The notes: generated from the letters alone by a model not told the origin. Positions 32,177 through 44,255 are shown, counted from the stretch's first letter. The stretch is DNA of 64,000 nt from Oegoconia quadripuncta (GCA_949316235.1 OX438754.1:8665501-8729500); one strand, 5' to 3'. Numbers and translations: made by a program.

Positions 32177-35142
32177 GTTAATATTTTTTTTTAAATTTGA
32201 ATAACATAAGCAGTGACATTACAAACAAATTTTATCGTGCTATTATTTCCTATCGTATAGCGTTAAGAAATTAACTAAATGAGGGTGGACAAAATGTTTT
32301 TATTTAATTAAAAAATATTTTTTCAGAGCTTTAAACATTTCTTCACAAAACATTTTTCTTACTATGTGTACCTGTTGTTTACGTAATATCCACGTGCGTG
32401 TACGGATAGCCCCGCCTACTGCTTGTAGGTACGAGTATGTAGAAACAATATAAAAAATTGCATTTATTATTATGTAGGTAGGCCCCTCCCGGTGATTAGA
32501 ACGGCAATTTATTTTAATGTAATTCTCACTTTAATCAATAATAATACAACCCACAGGGGATTGGGTAAAGTATAACTATACGTTAGTAACTACTTAACTA
32601 TAATAGATACATAAATATGCACATTTGTAAATTAGCTCATGTTAACAAATTATAATGAAAATTTCCTTTTTCAAAAATTTTGGTTTTCAAAATTACTATT
32701 TCCAAGCAAGTAACAATAATAATCCGTTAAGTATATAATACATACTCTTATATAAAATACAATGAAGCCTTACGACATTTAGCTATTCAACCTAATAGCA
32801 AATTCTCATCACAAGTCTTTCGATGTGGGGCTTCTATTTCGTAGGCGTTAAACCCACTAATATTTCAGGCCAAAAATCAGGGCGAGCTTCGACGCCGTGC
32901 ATAACAAACAGACGGGATTGAACGAATATTTCTTTACTTACTTGCGTCGCTTTGTGGACGAAGTTCTTAAATTAAAGAGGGGCTAAGAGATTTCTCTTGG
33001 TTAAGCTTGTAAGATATACGTACTTGTTTTTCCCACAAAAGTTTTTTTTGTTCCGTGCTTATAATCCGCTTGTTTCACTGATAATTAATATTCCTGTAAT
33101 GAAGAAGATGACCAGTCTGTTTCTTCAAATTATAATTCGTACGATTACGGAATAAAATATTGACACAAATTGAAATTTATTGAGGTATTCCTCACAGGGA
33201 ATAATAAGATTAGTAATACTAAATCTTATCTTATGGGTATACCTTTAGAGCGCGTATATTGAAGAGGAGCTTATTTATTTTTGAAACTTCCAAAGCAACA
33301 TGTAAATGCCATGAAAATATTCAACCAAAAACCAAGGCATACTTTACATGTAGACAAGTTTTATTTCGATGGCTAAATAATATGAAAGAATTTTTTACAT
33401 TTGCATTGTAACAAAGCATTTGCATTGTAAAAACTAATTTATCGAAATATATTTTTAAAACTTTACAACAACTCAAGTCACAAAATTTTACAACTACATA
33501 CCATTAAAACAATCGTAACTGATTAATTTATTAACGTCTTAATAAAATCATGTAATCATAAAACATTTTACTGCCAATGCATTAAATATGTTACAGGCGT
33601 GGCACAGTACTAAAAACCTGGGGTTCTTGCTCAAAATTTTTATGATTAATACGTTAAAATTACCACACAAGTTTGGGTTAAACCTTCGTATGGTATTTTT
33701 AGTTATTTATATATTTTGCGAAGATTCCCACTAAATAGAAATGTTCATAAATGACGACAACCACTTTAATCATACGTAATCCAGCTTACTTTCTTAAAAA
33801 ATTATATCCATTATTGCAAGGAATATATTATATTTTTAGCATACGCCAGAGATTGATTTTAAACGTTAAGTCTACATAATTTAAAAACATAATGATATAA
33901 AGAGTAAGTGAATTTCTTGTTTTAACCAGCAATAGTGAGGCAACACCCATTAGCCGTCCAAGCCATAAAATTTTCTTCACAGAAATACTGAGGCTGAGAG
34001 TTTGACTTACTTTTTGTAAGTTAAAGTAACTAAAAGTTTTTGAATTTCTTGGGCTTCTTCTCAGAAGAAGACTGGAAATTTCCTAACACCTGGTTACTTC
34101 AAAAACGGACCATTTTGAAATGAAAATTTTACTCATTAAAAAAATATATTGAGTGATTTAACATCTCATTGTCATGACAACGTTCTATATAAAAATATAA
34201 TATTAGGTCCTAACCTATGAAATTGGCGGTTTGTATGAAGAATTTCATTAAAACTGTTTTCTCCATACAAACATTATTGAAAAATTTTTGGGAACGGCAA
34301 ATCCAAATTTAGCTAAACTTTGTGTGTATTATCGGATAACATTAAGTTAACTATAGGCAGTGTTCATTTTTAAAAGTAACCGCTTTGTAAAAGTTTCTGC
34401 GAATCTAAGAAATAATATGGGAAGCTCATGAAAAGAGCTGTGTTCAAGTTTTTTTATTATGTGATTTAGCTCAGACATTTAAAAATATTGCATGTGAAAC
34501 CTTGAAAATATATTCTATTTTCCAAATAAAAAAGAAATTTGGAAATAGCTACAGAATCGTAGGAGTTGTTACATTATGATTAACGAAGAAAAAATCTCCA
34601 ATTTCATAGGTAAAGACCTAATATTAATAATCGATCGTAGTACTTATATATTAACCAGCAAGTGCAAGAACACCCCCGGTAGCCATCCAAAGCTATTAAA
34701 TCCCGCTTTACGACCGCTTACGACCGCGCTTACCAACAACCGTTTATGCTCTCGTTACACTAACCTTAATTGGTATATTGAGATTATGGGGACGTAATAG
34801 GGTTTTTATGGTTGTTGTAGAGATAAGAGATAATTTTGACAACGATAAGATTACCACTTAGTAAGGAAATAAAGGGGTTAACGAAGAATAAAATATTCTA
34901 TTCCGTTTATTATTATGACACGCATGATAAACAAAGATATATGACTTTTAAATATTTTAAATAACATTGGAAGAAAATTTTGACTTTGCAAAACAGTCTA
35001 TCATTTGTAGGACAGCATAAATAGTCGCAATAATATACCAGAACATTGTATTGAATAAGTTTTACGCAGCAGAAAACTAATAAATATATGTATTAGTATA
35101 TGTATCTGTGTAAGAAGGATTAACATATGAAGCAATGGAGGT
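32177..35142. other. Gene-free stretch, 3.0 kb
   Basis: Very AT-rich. Two related words (ACCAGCAA...ACACCC...AGCCRTCCAA) at about 33928-33964 and 34650-34690 suggest a small diverged repeat. A 14-base word CATTTGCATTGTAA occurs at 33399-33412 and 33417-33430. A weak inverted repeat (GTTTGTATG...CATACAAAC) lies near 34230-34273. Confidence 0.35.
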
Positions 35143-35720
35143 TTAAAAAAACCGACTAAGTGCATGTCGGGATAGTTGCAGTGTAGAGTTCCGTATTTGA
35201 CCTGACAATATGCGGAATTAGAAGTCAGCTTTTTGTCGTTTGATAAAATAAGTTTCAATGCAAGCGATATTTTAGTTTTTCGATTGACTTGTAAAACCTA
35301 CTTACCTGTAATAGTTTTCCTTTTAACTTCATTATATATACTACTGCTGTGATTTTTATCATTATCTAAAACTAACCGTTTAGTATTAATGGGGGACACA
35401 CTTCACTTTAACAAAAATTTGCATTTAAAGCTTAAACGGATCCCTAAATCGACAAACTGTTAAAGATAACCTCTAATATTTTTCAACGACCCATCCAATG
35501 ACAGTCCATACAATGATGTAAAAAATAAAAGAAAATCCATCCCCAATTCACGTGTAGAAAATATACTCCCAAAACAAAAATCTTTTTCAAGATTTTATTT
35601 TACCACTTAGCGTATACCTATGCCAAATTACAGCTTTCTACTCGTACCAATAAGAGCCTCTGAGCCAAACCTCGGTCAGACAGACAGACGGACATGACGC
35701 AGGTATAAGGGAACCTTGTA
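35143..35720 (+). repeat. Dispersed repeat I, degenerate copy
   Basis: AAAAAAACCGACTAAGTGCATGTCGG near 35145 and GTTCCGTATTTGACC near 35188 are followed at 35680-35720 by GGTCAGACAGACAGACGGAC. I recall this arrangement as a common lepidopteran repeat ('ACCGACTAAGTGCGAGTCGG ... GACAGACAGACGGAC'). The copy is old and interrupted. Confidence 0.45.
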
Positions 35721-36884
35721 CACTTATTCTTCAATGCAAGAGCTAGGCTCTTGTTGACCTCGAATTCTAAAAAAAATTTGATTTTTTGTATCCTAATTTG
35801 AAAACATATTTGATTTAGGAAATAAGACCAAACTTGTAAAAGTTATACCTATACAAAGTGACCATCAATTAGTCAAAGAACAATATTAGTCCCTCAAAAT
35901 TTCAAGGCACATTGCATTTACCCATAAATAAATTATAAATCCACTTAAATGTCGTAACAGAAATTTGTAACAGTGCACAATAAAATGTTCAATTGCAGTT
36001 TTCAACGACCATTACCATATTCGCGCGATTCATGCGTGCAATATCACTTTCATGTTTTTGCATATCACTGGCACAGTGGCGGCTGGTGTCGGTGGTGTTG
36101 CCATGACTAAAATTTAATATAAGCTAGAGACATGAAGCAAAATAATTAGTAGACCATATAATTTCGAGTATTTGCTTGGTTTCATTTTATTCCTTACTTC
36201 AATTTTGAATTACATTTTGTGCATTGAATTCTTTTACAATTAAAACAAAATGGTAATTTATCTATAATCTCTCAGCAATTATAGTTTCACGGGTAAACTA
36301 TGCTGTTTAGGAAACCCGTTTTATGATTCTATGTGACTCGAAATTAAATAGTTCGTCTAGGATATATTACATCTATATAGATTATGTTACAGTATTTAGA
36401 CCTCGCATTCTATTTTGAGCAGTGAAATTATAAATCGTTTTAAGTTACATATCGTCCAAATTACCCCGAGTTTGTGGGAAAACGTTAAATTTGACAACTC
36501 TGACATTTGAAATGTCTGATTTTGGCGTACACCAGTGTTTTAATTACTCGTTTCGAGAATGATTTATATCTTGGCCAGGCGCGGATGACGTTTTCGTTGA
36601 TATTGTGGTTGACGCTCAAGAGTATTTGCTATTATTGGATTATTTTTTGTATAGATAAAAGAGAAAGCATCGCTTCCAGCTTCTTCCTGGGAGTTTTTAT
36701 TAATTGTCGTTTCGTTAATTGTTAGTTCATATTTTTATATTATTCATATGCCTGATTTTCTTCGTGTAAAATTGTCAGTTCTTCGTGTTTGTAGTAAACA
36801 GAGCTTTAAAGTCTTGCCCTAAGGGTAATATAGAGGTTCAAATAATAACTATACCTATTTCTAGGACATACTGTACTTTGACTG
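35721..36884. other. Gene-free stretch, 1.2 kb
   Basis: AT-rich with no recognised repeat. A small GC-richer patch lies at 36020-36110. Confidence 0.4.
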
Positions 36885-37095
36885 CTGAAGTGGCTCAGTC
36901 GCATTCGCTATTCGTTCTCGACTAATGAAGTTATGACATGTCTGGCGCGATTAGCCCCGACTCTGGTGGGCATTTCATTTTAATATGAATGTTTCCATGA
37001 TTCTAAGACGTTTTCAATTGAAGGCAGTCGTTAAGCCAAGCCTCTTCCAGTAAAAGGAGCCTGTGTTCCTACAGTGGGCATGTATAATGTTAATG
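36885..37095 (+). mobile_element. 5S-rRNA-like SINE or repeat, diverged copy
   Basis: Shares CAGTCGCATTC, GACTAATGAAGTTA and GGCAGTCGTTAAGCCAAG with 21153-21420. The 5S-like segment is much decayed here (CTAATGAAGTTATGACATG), so identification depends on the first copy. Confidence 0.45.
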
Positions 37096-37601
37096 ATGAG
37101 CTTCGCTACATTTTTTTTGAAGCAGGCACTAATGGATTCAACTTCCAAGTTCAGTATAATTATTCTGTTTATAAAACCTTAACATTTCCTTTGTAAGTAC
37201 CTATTCCTAACCTATTCAAATTTCGTAAAAGCGTGCGAAATTTGTAAACTATTTCGAAAGTGTCTCAAATTATGGAAGTCGTTAAGAAATATATGTAGTT
37301 TAGTCACGGTTTGGGAGGAAATTGGACTGGAAAATAAAAATAAAACTCGACGAACGAGGTCACGGCTCTAGCGTTCTCAGACAACATCAGTTGCTTAATA
37401 CGTTGTTGATTTGTATATGCTTATGTCTGTAAATGTATATGTAAATTTTAGTGACAATCGCCAACAACATTTACATCTATCTTTAAGAAATGTGCTTTTT
37501 TATTATATTTTTTGGGGAACAATAGAACCTTTGGATCTCAAGGTCGATTTTCTCAGAAACGGTTTTAATTATCGAGTTGAAATTAATACCTTCAGTATTA
37601 A

Positions 37602-37629
37602 ATAGACTTCAGTATTAACTGAAGTCTAT
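37602..37629. repeat. Short perfect hairpin
   Basis: ATAGACTTCAGT, a 4-base loop, then ACTGAAGTCTAT. Isolated; not followed by a T run, so it has no terminator meaning. Confidence 0.8.
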
Positions 37630-37664
37630 GGTCTCATACTGCAGTAAAAGATTCAAGTTTCCAC

Positions 37665-37833
37665 TGTAACGCAATAAAAAAATAAATAAATTTGGGGCCC
37701 AAGGTAGCGTAAAGTCTTTTCTTGGGACACGCTTACTTTCAGTAGGCGACGTTCAGTTGTACCGCTGTTGATCCTGGTTACAGGAGTTGCAGTGGGAGGG
37801 TGTGGAGGCGGGTCATGTGTAACGCAATAAAAA
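37665..37833. mobile_element. Insertion with perfect 16-bp target duplication
   Basis: TGTAACGCAATAAAAA occurs exactly at 37665-37680 and 37818-37833, bracketing 137 bases of GC-richer DNA with CAGTTGTACCGCTGTTGATC. A duplication of this length is typical of LINE-driven insertion. The bracketed sequence is a severely 5'-truncated retroelement or a retrocopy; I do not recognise the source. Confidence 0.65.
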
Positions 37834-39807
37834 GTAGCCTTACTGACAATAAAATTTTGAAATTTGATTTGCAAGAGATCTTGTGGCAACAGTTAAAGAA
37901 TACACACATAAATCAGTAATTTAAAGTCTCGTGTGGAGTTATTATGGGACAAACATTTTAGTTTGCTGGTTAATAAACGGCCATGGTGACGTAAGGTATG
38001 AAACACTCAGATCTGTAATGAAGTTCTGCTACGAAAGTAAAAGTAGGTACCTACAACTTTTGAACTTGAGGACCCGTAATGTAAGTAAACATCCATTTAA
38101 AGCGTCAAACAAATGTCAGTCAAATATTACAAAAGTAAGACTCGCTTTCACCGACCACCCTCATAACAATAACTCAAATAGCATCGCAACTTAAGTTTGT
38201 GTTATTCACGAAAAATCGTGAACAAAAGCAAAATAAGACTCTCTTGCGCAAGTCCATTCACGTGTAACCATTGTTAAAATTTTTGGGACCTTTCGTAACA
38301 TAATGCATTATACCGTTAGACTCACGCGTCTAAAAAGATAAAAACTAGACTAGTTTCTTGTGATATTTCGAACAAAGGACCGAATATGATTTAGGGGTTT
38401 TCTATTCTTTACCCATTCAAAACGAAACTTTATCTTCGTTTAAGAATTTGTTGAAAACATGTTGTTTTACGCTTTTATAAACGATGTCAATGTTCATGTC
38501 GCTGTCAGCAACGTTTCCAGTATTCATTGTACTAAACCATATGGGATGATTTTATACAAAGCATTAAAAAACAACCTATTGTTTTCAATATATTTAGCTC
38601 ACATAATTTGTGTACATGTGAGCATGGTGCCCAATTTCAAGGTTTCCATGTGAATGCTTTAAACAATAAACGAATAAGTCATAAAGGAACTATTTGTTAT
38701 GTTCAAGTAAATAAAAACTTTATACGAGTATAGCTTTATCTTTGAACTCAGCCACGTCAAGACGCATTATTTATTTTGTACGGGACACAATTACTTTTTC
38801 TTTTCATTTGTCTAGTAAATATGCAGACATTCCCAGGGGCTTAGTACATCGCTAATGAAACATTTAACTGCAAATTAGGTAATGTGTATGTGAGAATTTA
38901 AACGAGAATGCATTTTTTAATTCAAAATCACTCAGTGTGCCCTCACTATTGTCCAAATAGTGTTAGTTTCGTTATTTATAGCCAATGAATAGAAAAACAT
39001 TGCTTCCGCTTGCCATGACAATTTATTGTTGAAAAACCTGTCGTAAACGTATTATCCAAATTAGAATTTGATTTTGTTAAAGTTAATAGCGAAAGTTGAT
39101 AAAACAATTTATTAATATGGCCCACATTTAGCAATGTAGATACGTATGTAAACATAAACGGGAACGATTAATCAAACTTTCGACGCCGGAACACAGTGCA
39201 TTCATTGAATTCTGTTTGTTAGGCGCTGCTAAGTTTCATGGCTAAATTTCAAAACAATTGCGAAGCGTTCGATTTACGATCGGTATTCATTCATTCTAAA
39301 TTTAAATTGTTAGGCTCAGGACAAACAATTTGCGGACTGCGCGCGAAGTCTGTCGCACAGAACTCGCCTCTGCCACCTAGCGTTGATTTAGGAGTTTGCT
39401 ACCCATCTTAAATCATAGCAGTGTTGTCTTTGAGTCCGGAATACGTATGCTTTTTGCATTAACAGTGTTGGAAGTTTAGCTACCGATGCACTTGTATTTC
39501 GTAGCACTTTGCGAATAAGGAAATTAATGGTTTGTTTTGGTTTCGTCTGCACATTCGTTACGGATGCAGGTTTACAATACAAATACATTTTGTACTGGCT
39601 TCTGTAGTTGGATATAGGTATACTTACACTGCTGTGTTGCTTTGTTTTTAATAAAATTTTGCCTTGATTTTTCATGCATTAATTACTATAACCTATTTAA
39701 TGTAACTTCTCTAATGATGATTTGTTTTTCTGATATTTTACATTATTTATTACAATAACTACTATTCATTATTGTAAGTAAATAAATCGTAGAGATTCAT
39801 TACTTAC
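37834..39807. other. Gene-free stretch, 2.0 kb
   Basis: No confident exon. Frames at 37931-38194 (plus) and 39388-39675 (minus) lack recognisable motifs. The patch at 39300-39480 is GC-richer. Confidence 0.35.
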
Positions 39808-39873
39808 CTGTTTTATAGTTTCTGTAATCTTAAAGCAGTATGAACAGTAGCGATCTGGATTCGACGACTTATA
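39808..39873 (-). CDS. Possible 66-nt exon (weak)
   Basis: On the minus strand, a weak acceptor (TGTGATTGTAG) precedes 39873 and a near-perfect donor (AAACAG|GTAAGTAAT) follows 39808. The 66 bases are open in phase 0 for 22 codons. They contain DRYCSYCFK, a CxxC pair that would suit a zinc-binding segment. The other side of such a motif is not visible. It sits 240 bases below the CpG island at 40113, but on the opposite strand. Confidence 0.18.
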
Positions 39874-40104
39874 CTACAATCACATTGAATTCATACAAAA
39901 CTGACCCTGTATTTTATTCGTATGTATTCTAGATGCTACAGTGCTACTATTTATGTTACATTATTTTGTACTTTTTAAAAAATACTAATATAATAAATCT
40001 ACCGGGGATATTTTACAATTTTGTACTAATTAATAAATGAAACCTATCACTTTATTGACACCGTCCGTCTATGTAATGGTCCAGGTAGGAGGTGGATTTG
40101 TCGA

Positions 40105-40340
40105 ACTTATTCAGTTTCGTTTGTGATCGCGCGCGAGTTCAGAGCGCGAGCGTTGAGCTCGGGGCAGTTGCAGTCGCGGTTTCGGTCGCTATCGCTGAGC
40201 GGTAGTCGCGTGTATTCGCGCACATCGCGATGGCGAGCGACTGTTTTGCGGGCGGCGCTGGGGCCGCGCGCGGCGCACTGCCGCGCCGCCGTCGCGACGC
40301 CGCCCCCGAACGCCCCTCACCCCTAGACGCCGCCTGATTA
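40105..40340 (+). promoter_or_regulatory. CpG-rich promoter or first-exon candidate
   Basis: This is the only strong CpG island in the window: from about 40126 to 40330 the DNA is dense in CG dinucleotides while its surroundings are AT-rich. Just upstream, TTCAGTTTCG (40110-40119) matches the arthropod initiator TCAGTT, putting a possible start at 40113. No TATA box is seen at the expected spacing. A downstream ATG at 40230 (context ATCGCGATGG) opens a 35-codon alanine/arginine-rich frame ending at 40337. This could be a uORF, a low-complexity N-terminus or non-coding. No consensus donor follows closely; GC|GTAAAT at 40385 is weak. The first exon of a lncRNA or developmental gene would fit. 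Confidence 0.45.
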
Positions 40341-40499
40341 AAAATTCTTCCCAAACTTTGTTGTCGGGATAGCCCTAACTTAGCGTAAATGGTTTCCAAA
40401 CGCCACTTTCTTCTACGACTCCGGTGATGAGCTTACTCTCTCGCTGGCGCGGTATCATATACAAAAAATTAAATGGGTATATGGTCGTGTGGTTTCTGA

Positions 40500-40575
40500 G
40501 AAAGAAGACTTGGATCAACCCGTATTTTACAATGGGTGTCATAAAAGGCGACTAATTTCATGGGTATAACATTAT
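40500..40575 (+). mobile_element. Retroelement fragment
   Basis: TCAACCCGTATTTTACAATG, GGTGTCATAAAAGGCGACTA match the motif at 7045-7080 (GTGGGTGTCGAAAAAGGCG). No reading frame remains. Confidence 0.4.
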
Positions 40576-40584
40576 TTTTTATGA

Positions 40585-40690
40585 TTAATTGGATATGCAT
40601 TTGACCGCATCTCACCTGATGGAAAGTGACGATGTGGTCGAAGATAAAGCACGCGATCTAAGTAAATGCCTATTATTTCTGCTCTTGAAG
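40585..40690 (+). repeat. Dispersed repeat J, copy 1
   Basis: TTGGATATGCATTTGACC, CACCTGATGGAAAGTGACGA, TGTGGTCGAAGATAAAGCAC and TAAATGCCTATT recur at 54840-54922 (plus) and in complement at 49355-49405. Possibly the terminal part of a larger element. Confidence 0.6.
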
Positions 40691-40699
40691 ATCCCAAGG

Positions 40700-42290
40700 T
40701 TATTTATTATTAAATCAGTGACGAGCAGCAGGATTCATTTATACAGAGCTCCCAAAAATCTGCGATTATAAACTGGTCGGCCCAGCGTGTCATTTAGGGC
40801 AAATCCTCGCATTGAAAGTAATGCAAATCGTTCCTTGGGAGCGGCTTGAGTCCAGTAGAGACCGTTTGTAAGTTGTTGATATGAGAATCAACTAACATTC
40901 AACCCAAACTGAAATTATTCAAGTACCGACGAAATACTACGTTCACCTTCAATGTAGGTGACTTTACTTTTATAAACCTGTATAAAGTCACTAATATGTC
41001 TGATGATTATCCAACATTGAGGATAAATTCCAAATTCTATCAAAGAATCTGAAAGCGAATAGATTTATACAATTTCTAAATAATTGCTATCCTTATACAT
41101 TACATTTTACTTTATTGTTATTATTAGCTAGCTCATTATGGCCTCCATATTATTCGATGCCTAAACAATTATCCAAAGTTTCATTATACTAAGTTTCATC
41201 AAAATCGAACTGATTGTGTAATGAAAATAGTTTGCAAACTTAAAGGTCAGTATCCATGCTCTACATTCTAAATATTCTAATTCACTACGCGCCAAATAAA
41301 ACTGTTAGAGAAATATCACTTTCATGTAAATGTCACAGTTACGTCAAAGTTACACATTTACGGGTGTGGCGAGTTTACGACTCTACATTTTGATCTTATC
41401 ACGATATAAATCCGTCGATATCTATCTAAGACATAGATACATTTATACAGCAAACTAAAGTCAAAACATCATTCAGTTTTAAAAAACAGCACTGTTACCT
41501 AAATAAAACACAGTTGAAAGAACTCAGCATGTAATAGATTTCGAAGCGTGCGTATTTGCGATAAGTCACTAAGGCGGTGACTCTAGATTTCCTTTTGAAG
41601 TTTTTTGTGGCTAATCTTGAACTCCATACGTAATCAAAGTTCTTTCACCCCTTTAAGTTCATTAGTATTCAGTAAGTCGTTTATAAAACTAGCTGAAATC
41701 TCGATAAGATACCTCACTCATTGGAGGCGGCACCTAGCACGGAACTTTAGTTTTCAAACAGAAAACTACGTAAATGTTAGAAATGCGTATAACGCCCGAT
41801 TGCCCCCACAACTTAAGTGCCGGTCGGATTAGAAGTGCCGCTATGTGTAGTAGAGTCCATAATATAAAGCATACCAAACATTGCACACTTCTCTTTTGTT
41901 AGGGGATTTTAATAGTCATGTTTAGCTATCTCCATGGATCAATTAACAACGTTGTGTATAGTGATATGCAAGATGGATATCGTGGGTTTGATCTTATAGA
42001 TTTAGTGCTTCAATTGGTTGGTAAGACATTTTATAATCTCCATCTTGCACGAAACATTTAGTATTTAGCATAGTTAAACTATGCTAAAAGTTTCCCGAAA
42101 ATAAATAAAATAAAGTTAGTTAACAATATTATTACGATCTGGCAGTTGTAGGTAAGATTGAGTCCTCTCAATAAGGTTATAGATGAGCGCACATCTACCT
42201 TCATCTCCATTTTCAATTAACATCACGATTAAAATGTGTATTTTTCATCCCTCCCGTATGAGGGCTCGTTTCATTACTATCAATACTGTC
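40700..42290. other. Gene-free stretch, 1.6 kb
   Basis: AT-rich. A 75-codon frame at 41605-41832 has no recognisable motif and no splice support. Confidence 0.35.
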
Positions 42291-42319
42291 AATAGATAGT
42301 AGGTATTATAGATCACAGT

Positions 42320-42435
42320 ACTCTGAGTTTAGACCCCACCTCAATTGTACTTGCGCATGCGCAAATGTACTCCCGCATGCGTAGAATAAACTCATGTCTT
42401 TGTTTCGAATAGACGTTAGTATATGGGGTCCGGTA
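42320..42435. promoter_or_regulatory. NRF-1/Ewg-type palindrome
   Basis: TTGCGCATGCGCAA (42351-42364) is a perfect 14-base palindrome containing TGCGCATGCGCA, the full NRF-1/erect-wing consensus. A second half-like word CCGCATGCGTAG follows at about 42373. The pair is flanked by GACCCCACC (42333) and GGGGTCCGG (42425), which are partly inverted, so the block may instead be a small inverted-repeat element. Confidence 0.4.
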
Positions 42436-43138
42436 TGAACCCTAACACATATAAAATTAACCTTAAAGTTTTATAAAAAAATCATGTTCCTGAATAATAT
42501 TCAATAATCGTTATCAACTGAATTGATTTTCTGTGACCACTTTATTGAATAAATACTTCGATATATTTAGATTTTTAACCTTCGATGCTAAAGAGGGGTC
42601 TTGTAAGTTTAAAGCTGTCTGTGGCATGAACAGAAAATTAAATATTTTTATATTTTCGAAAGCTGTTGCATTCGAGATGCTCCTTAGCCATGTTTGATGG
42701 AAAACGCTTCAGCCATTTTGAAGAGAAAGAAAGGTCTAATGCGCAGGTTCAAAAATAAAGTCCATTTAGCTTGGTATAAAAATATAATATGTAGTGGTAG
42801 TTTTCAATTTAATTAAAGGCACACTTTTACTCATTAAACAAACTAAACTACTTATATACCTACACCAAAATTCAGAATACAGAAAACTAGAAAAGTACAA
42901 GACAATCAAATTAAACTTAAACTGCAAATATAGTTACTTTATTTACAAGGATAATATTTATTATGTTCTTAGCTTCTTGCAGTCTTTCTATTTATATTAT
43001 TATACCCTTAAAACGGTCAGATATACCGAATTCCAATCATCGTTTACATTCCTGGCACAATATAAACAAAACAAATATTCTATATGGCACACCAACCCTA
43101 GTAGTACTAATTCTACTACTCCTAGTAGTAATATGTAT
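42436..43138. other. AT-rich lead-in with a CTA/TAG trinucleotide tract
   Basis: No gene. A 230-codon plus-strand open frame (42794-43486) starts here but runs through the SINE and a trinucleotide tract. Bases 43100-43130 are rich in AGTAGT/CTACTA units. Confidence 0.5.
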
Positions 43139-43369
43139 GACGACCGATTGGTGTTGTGGATAGTGACCCTGTCAGCGAAACCAACGGTTGCGCGTTCGAA
43201 TCCCGCGACGTGTAAATGTTTGTGTGTTAAATATGAACATTTATTCCTGAGTCATGGATGTTTATATAAATATTTATGTATGTTTATCCGTTGTCTAGTA
43301 TCCATAGTACAAGCTTTGCTTAGTTTGGGACTAGATGATTGGTGTAAGTGTCCGAAATATTTATTTATT
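43139..43369 (+). mobile_element. SINE family A, full-length copy
   Basis: GACGACCGATTGGTGTTGTG, GATAGTGACCCTGTCAGCGA, GCGCGTTCGAATCCCGC, ATGTATGTTTATCCGTTGTC, ATCCATAGTACAAGCTTTGC and GGTGTAAGTGTCCGAAATAT. Near consensus. Flanked on both sides by AGT/ACT trinucleotide sequence (43100-43130 and 43375-43440), so it inserted into a simple-repeat tract. Confidence 0.9.
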
Positions 43370-43593
43370 TATATTAGTGCTACTACTAGAACTGTTAGTA
43401 GTTTTGATATTAACAGTAGTAATAGTAGTACTATTAGTGTATTATTATTTAATCGAGATCTAATAGAGCTCTATTTGTCATGTTGACAGCGTAAATGTGT
43501 AGGTAGATATATTCCACATACATAGACTATATGAATGCATTCACTGCAAATATCTTACTAAAAATCAAGCGTCCATCAATCTCTGCTATGAAT

Positions 43594-43705
43594 ACCGCCC
43601 CGCGGGCCACCACCTACGGCGAGCTTACAAAGGACCCCTCTAATCGCCCCCTTCGCGCTGCCCCTCACCCCCCTTGGCCCAGGAAAAGCGTGACGACCCA
43701 CAAAT
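43594..43705. other. GC-rich block
   Basis: ACCGCCCCGCGGGCCACCAC followed by CGCCCCCTTCGCGCTGCCCC. GC content is far above the surroundings. Both strands are open for about 60 codons (ATG at 43531 plus, 43764 minus), as expected from GC richness. The style resembles a dispersed GC-rich repeat, but no second copy is present. Confidence 0.3.
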
Positions 43706-43805
43706 ATAATTTTAGGTAAAACTTTCCCCCGATGGTTATGGATGCCTACTGATTTTGGATGCATTATGCTGTTGCTAAGCGGAGTTCTTAGTATTATTTT
43801 CTTTG

Positions 43806-43880
43806 GGATATTAGTAACTTTCCTTTTTAGTGTTCCGTATGAAGAATAACAAAACGAAACACTTCGCCGGGGTGGGCTGC
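43806..43880 (+). repeat. Dispersed repeat I, GTTCCGTA segment
   Basis: TTTTTAGTGTTCCGTATGAA, GAATAACAAAACGAAACACT. Resembles the segment at 51865-51945 (GTATTCCGTATCAAAAATGA, CAAAACGGAACACT). Confidence 0.5.
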
Positions 43881-44255
43881 TAATATGGGAATAAAGTGTA
43901 GATTGAAGAATATTATTTAGAGTGGCCCTAACTTAAATATTTTGTTTTGGGGTTCAGGTATAGTTATTTATTTAGCTACTTACTTTTGTATTATGTTATT
44001 TTATTAAGTAGTAAGTATACATACAGTCACAATTTAATGCAGTTGTGAAAGTTTGTCGGTAATTGATTATGATTATTTTTAGAAATGCAGTAAAACAACA
44101 CAGTACCAGAGTCCCGACACGCCCTTGACTCTGTTTATATTGAAATGTTATAAGTTAAATTTCGTAATTGCGTTACTCGAGAGACTTTTTAAGAAATTTT
44201 TACCATAAATAATTTTCAAAGTTTGCTTAAATTTATTTATGTTTGTCATCTGATT

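Noticed and set aside
35306..35340. Minus-strand ATG frame (MKLKGKLLQ) ending at a perfect donor ACAG|GTAAGTAGG
   Set aside because: Only nine codons, no promoter or leader composition, and adjacent to an old repeat; treated as chance.
42794..43486. 230-codon open frame
   Set aside because: It runs through a family A SINE and a trinucleotide tract; its middle third is SINE translation.
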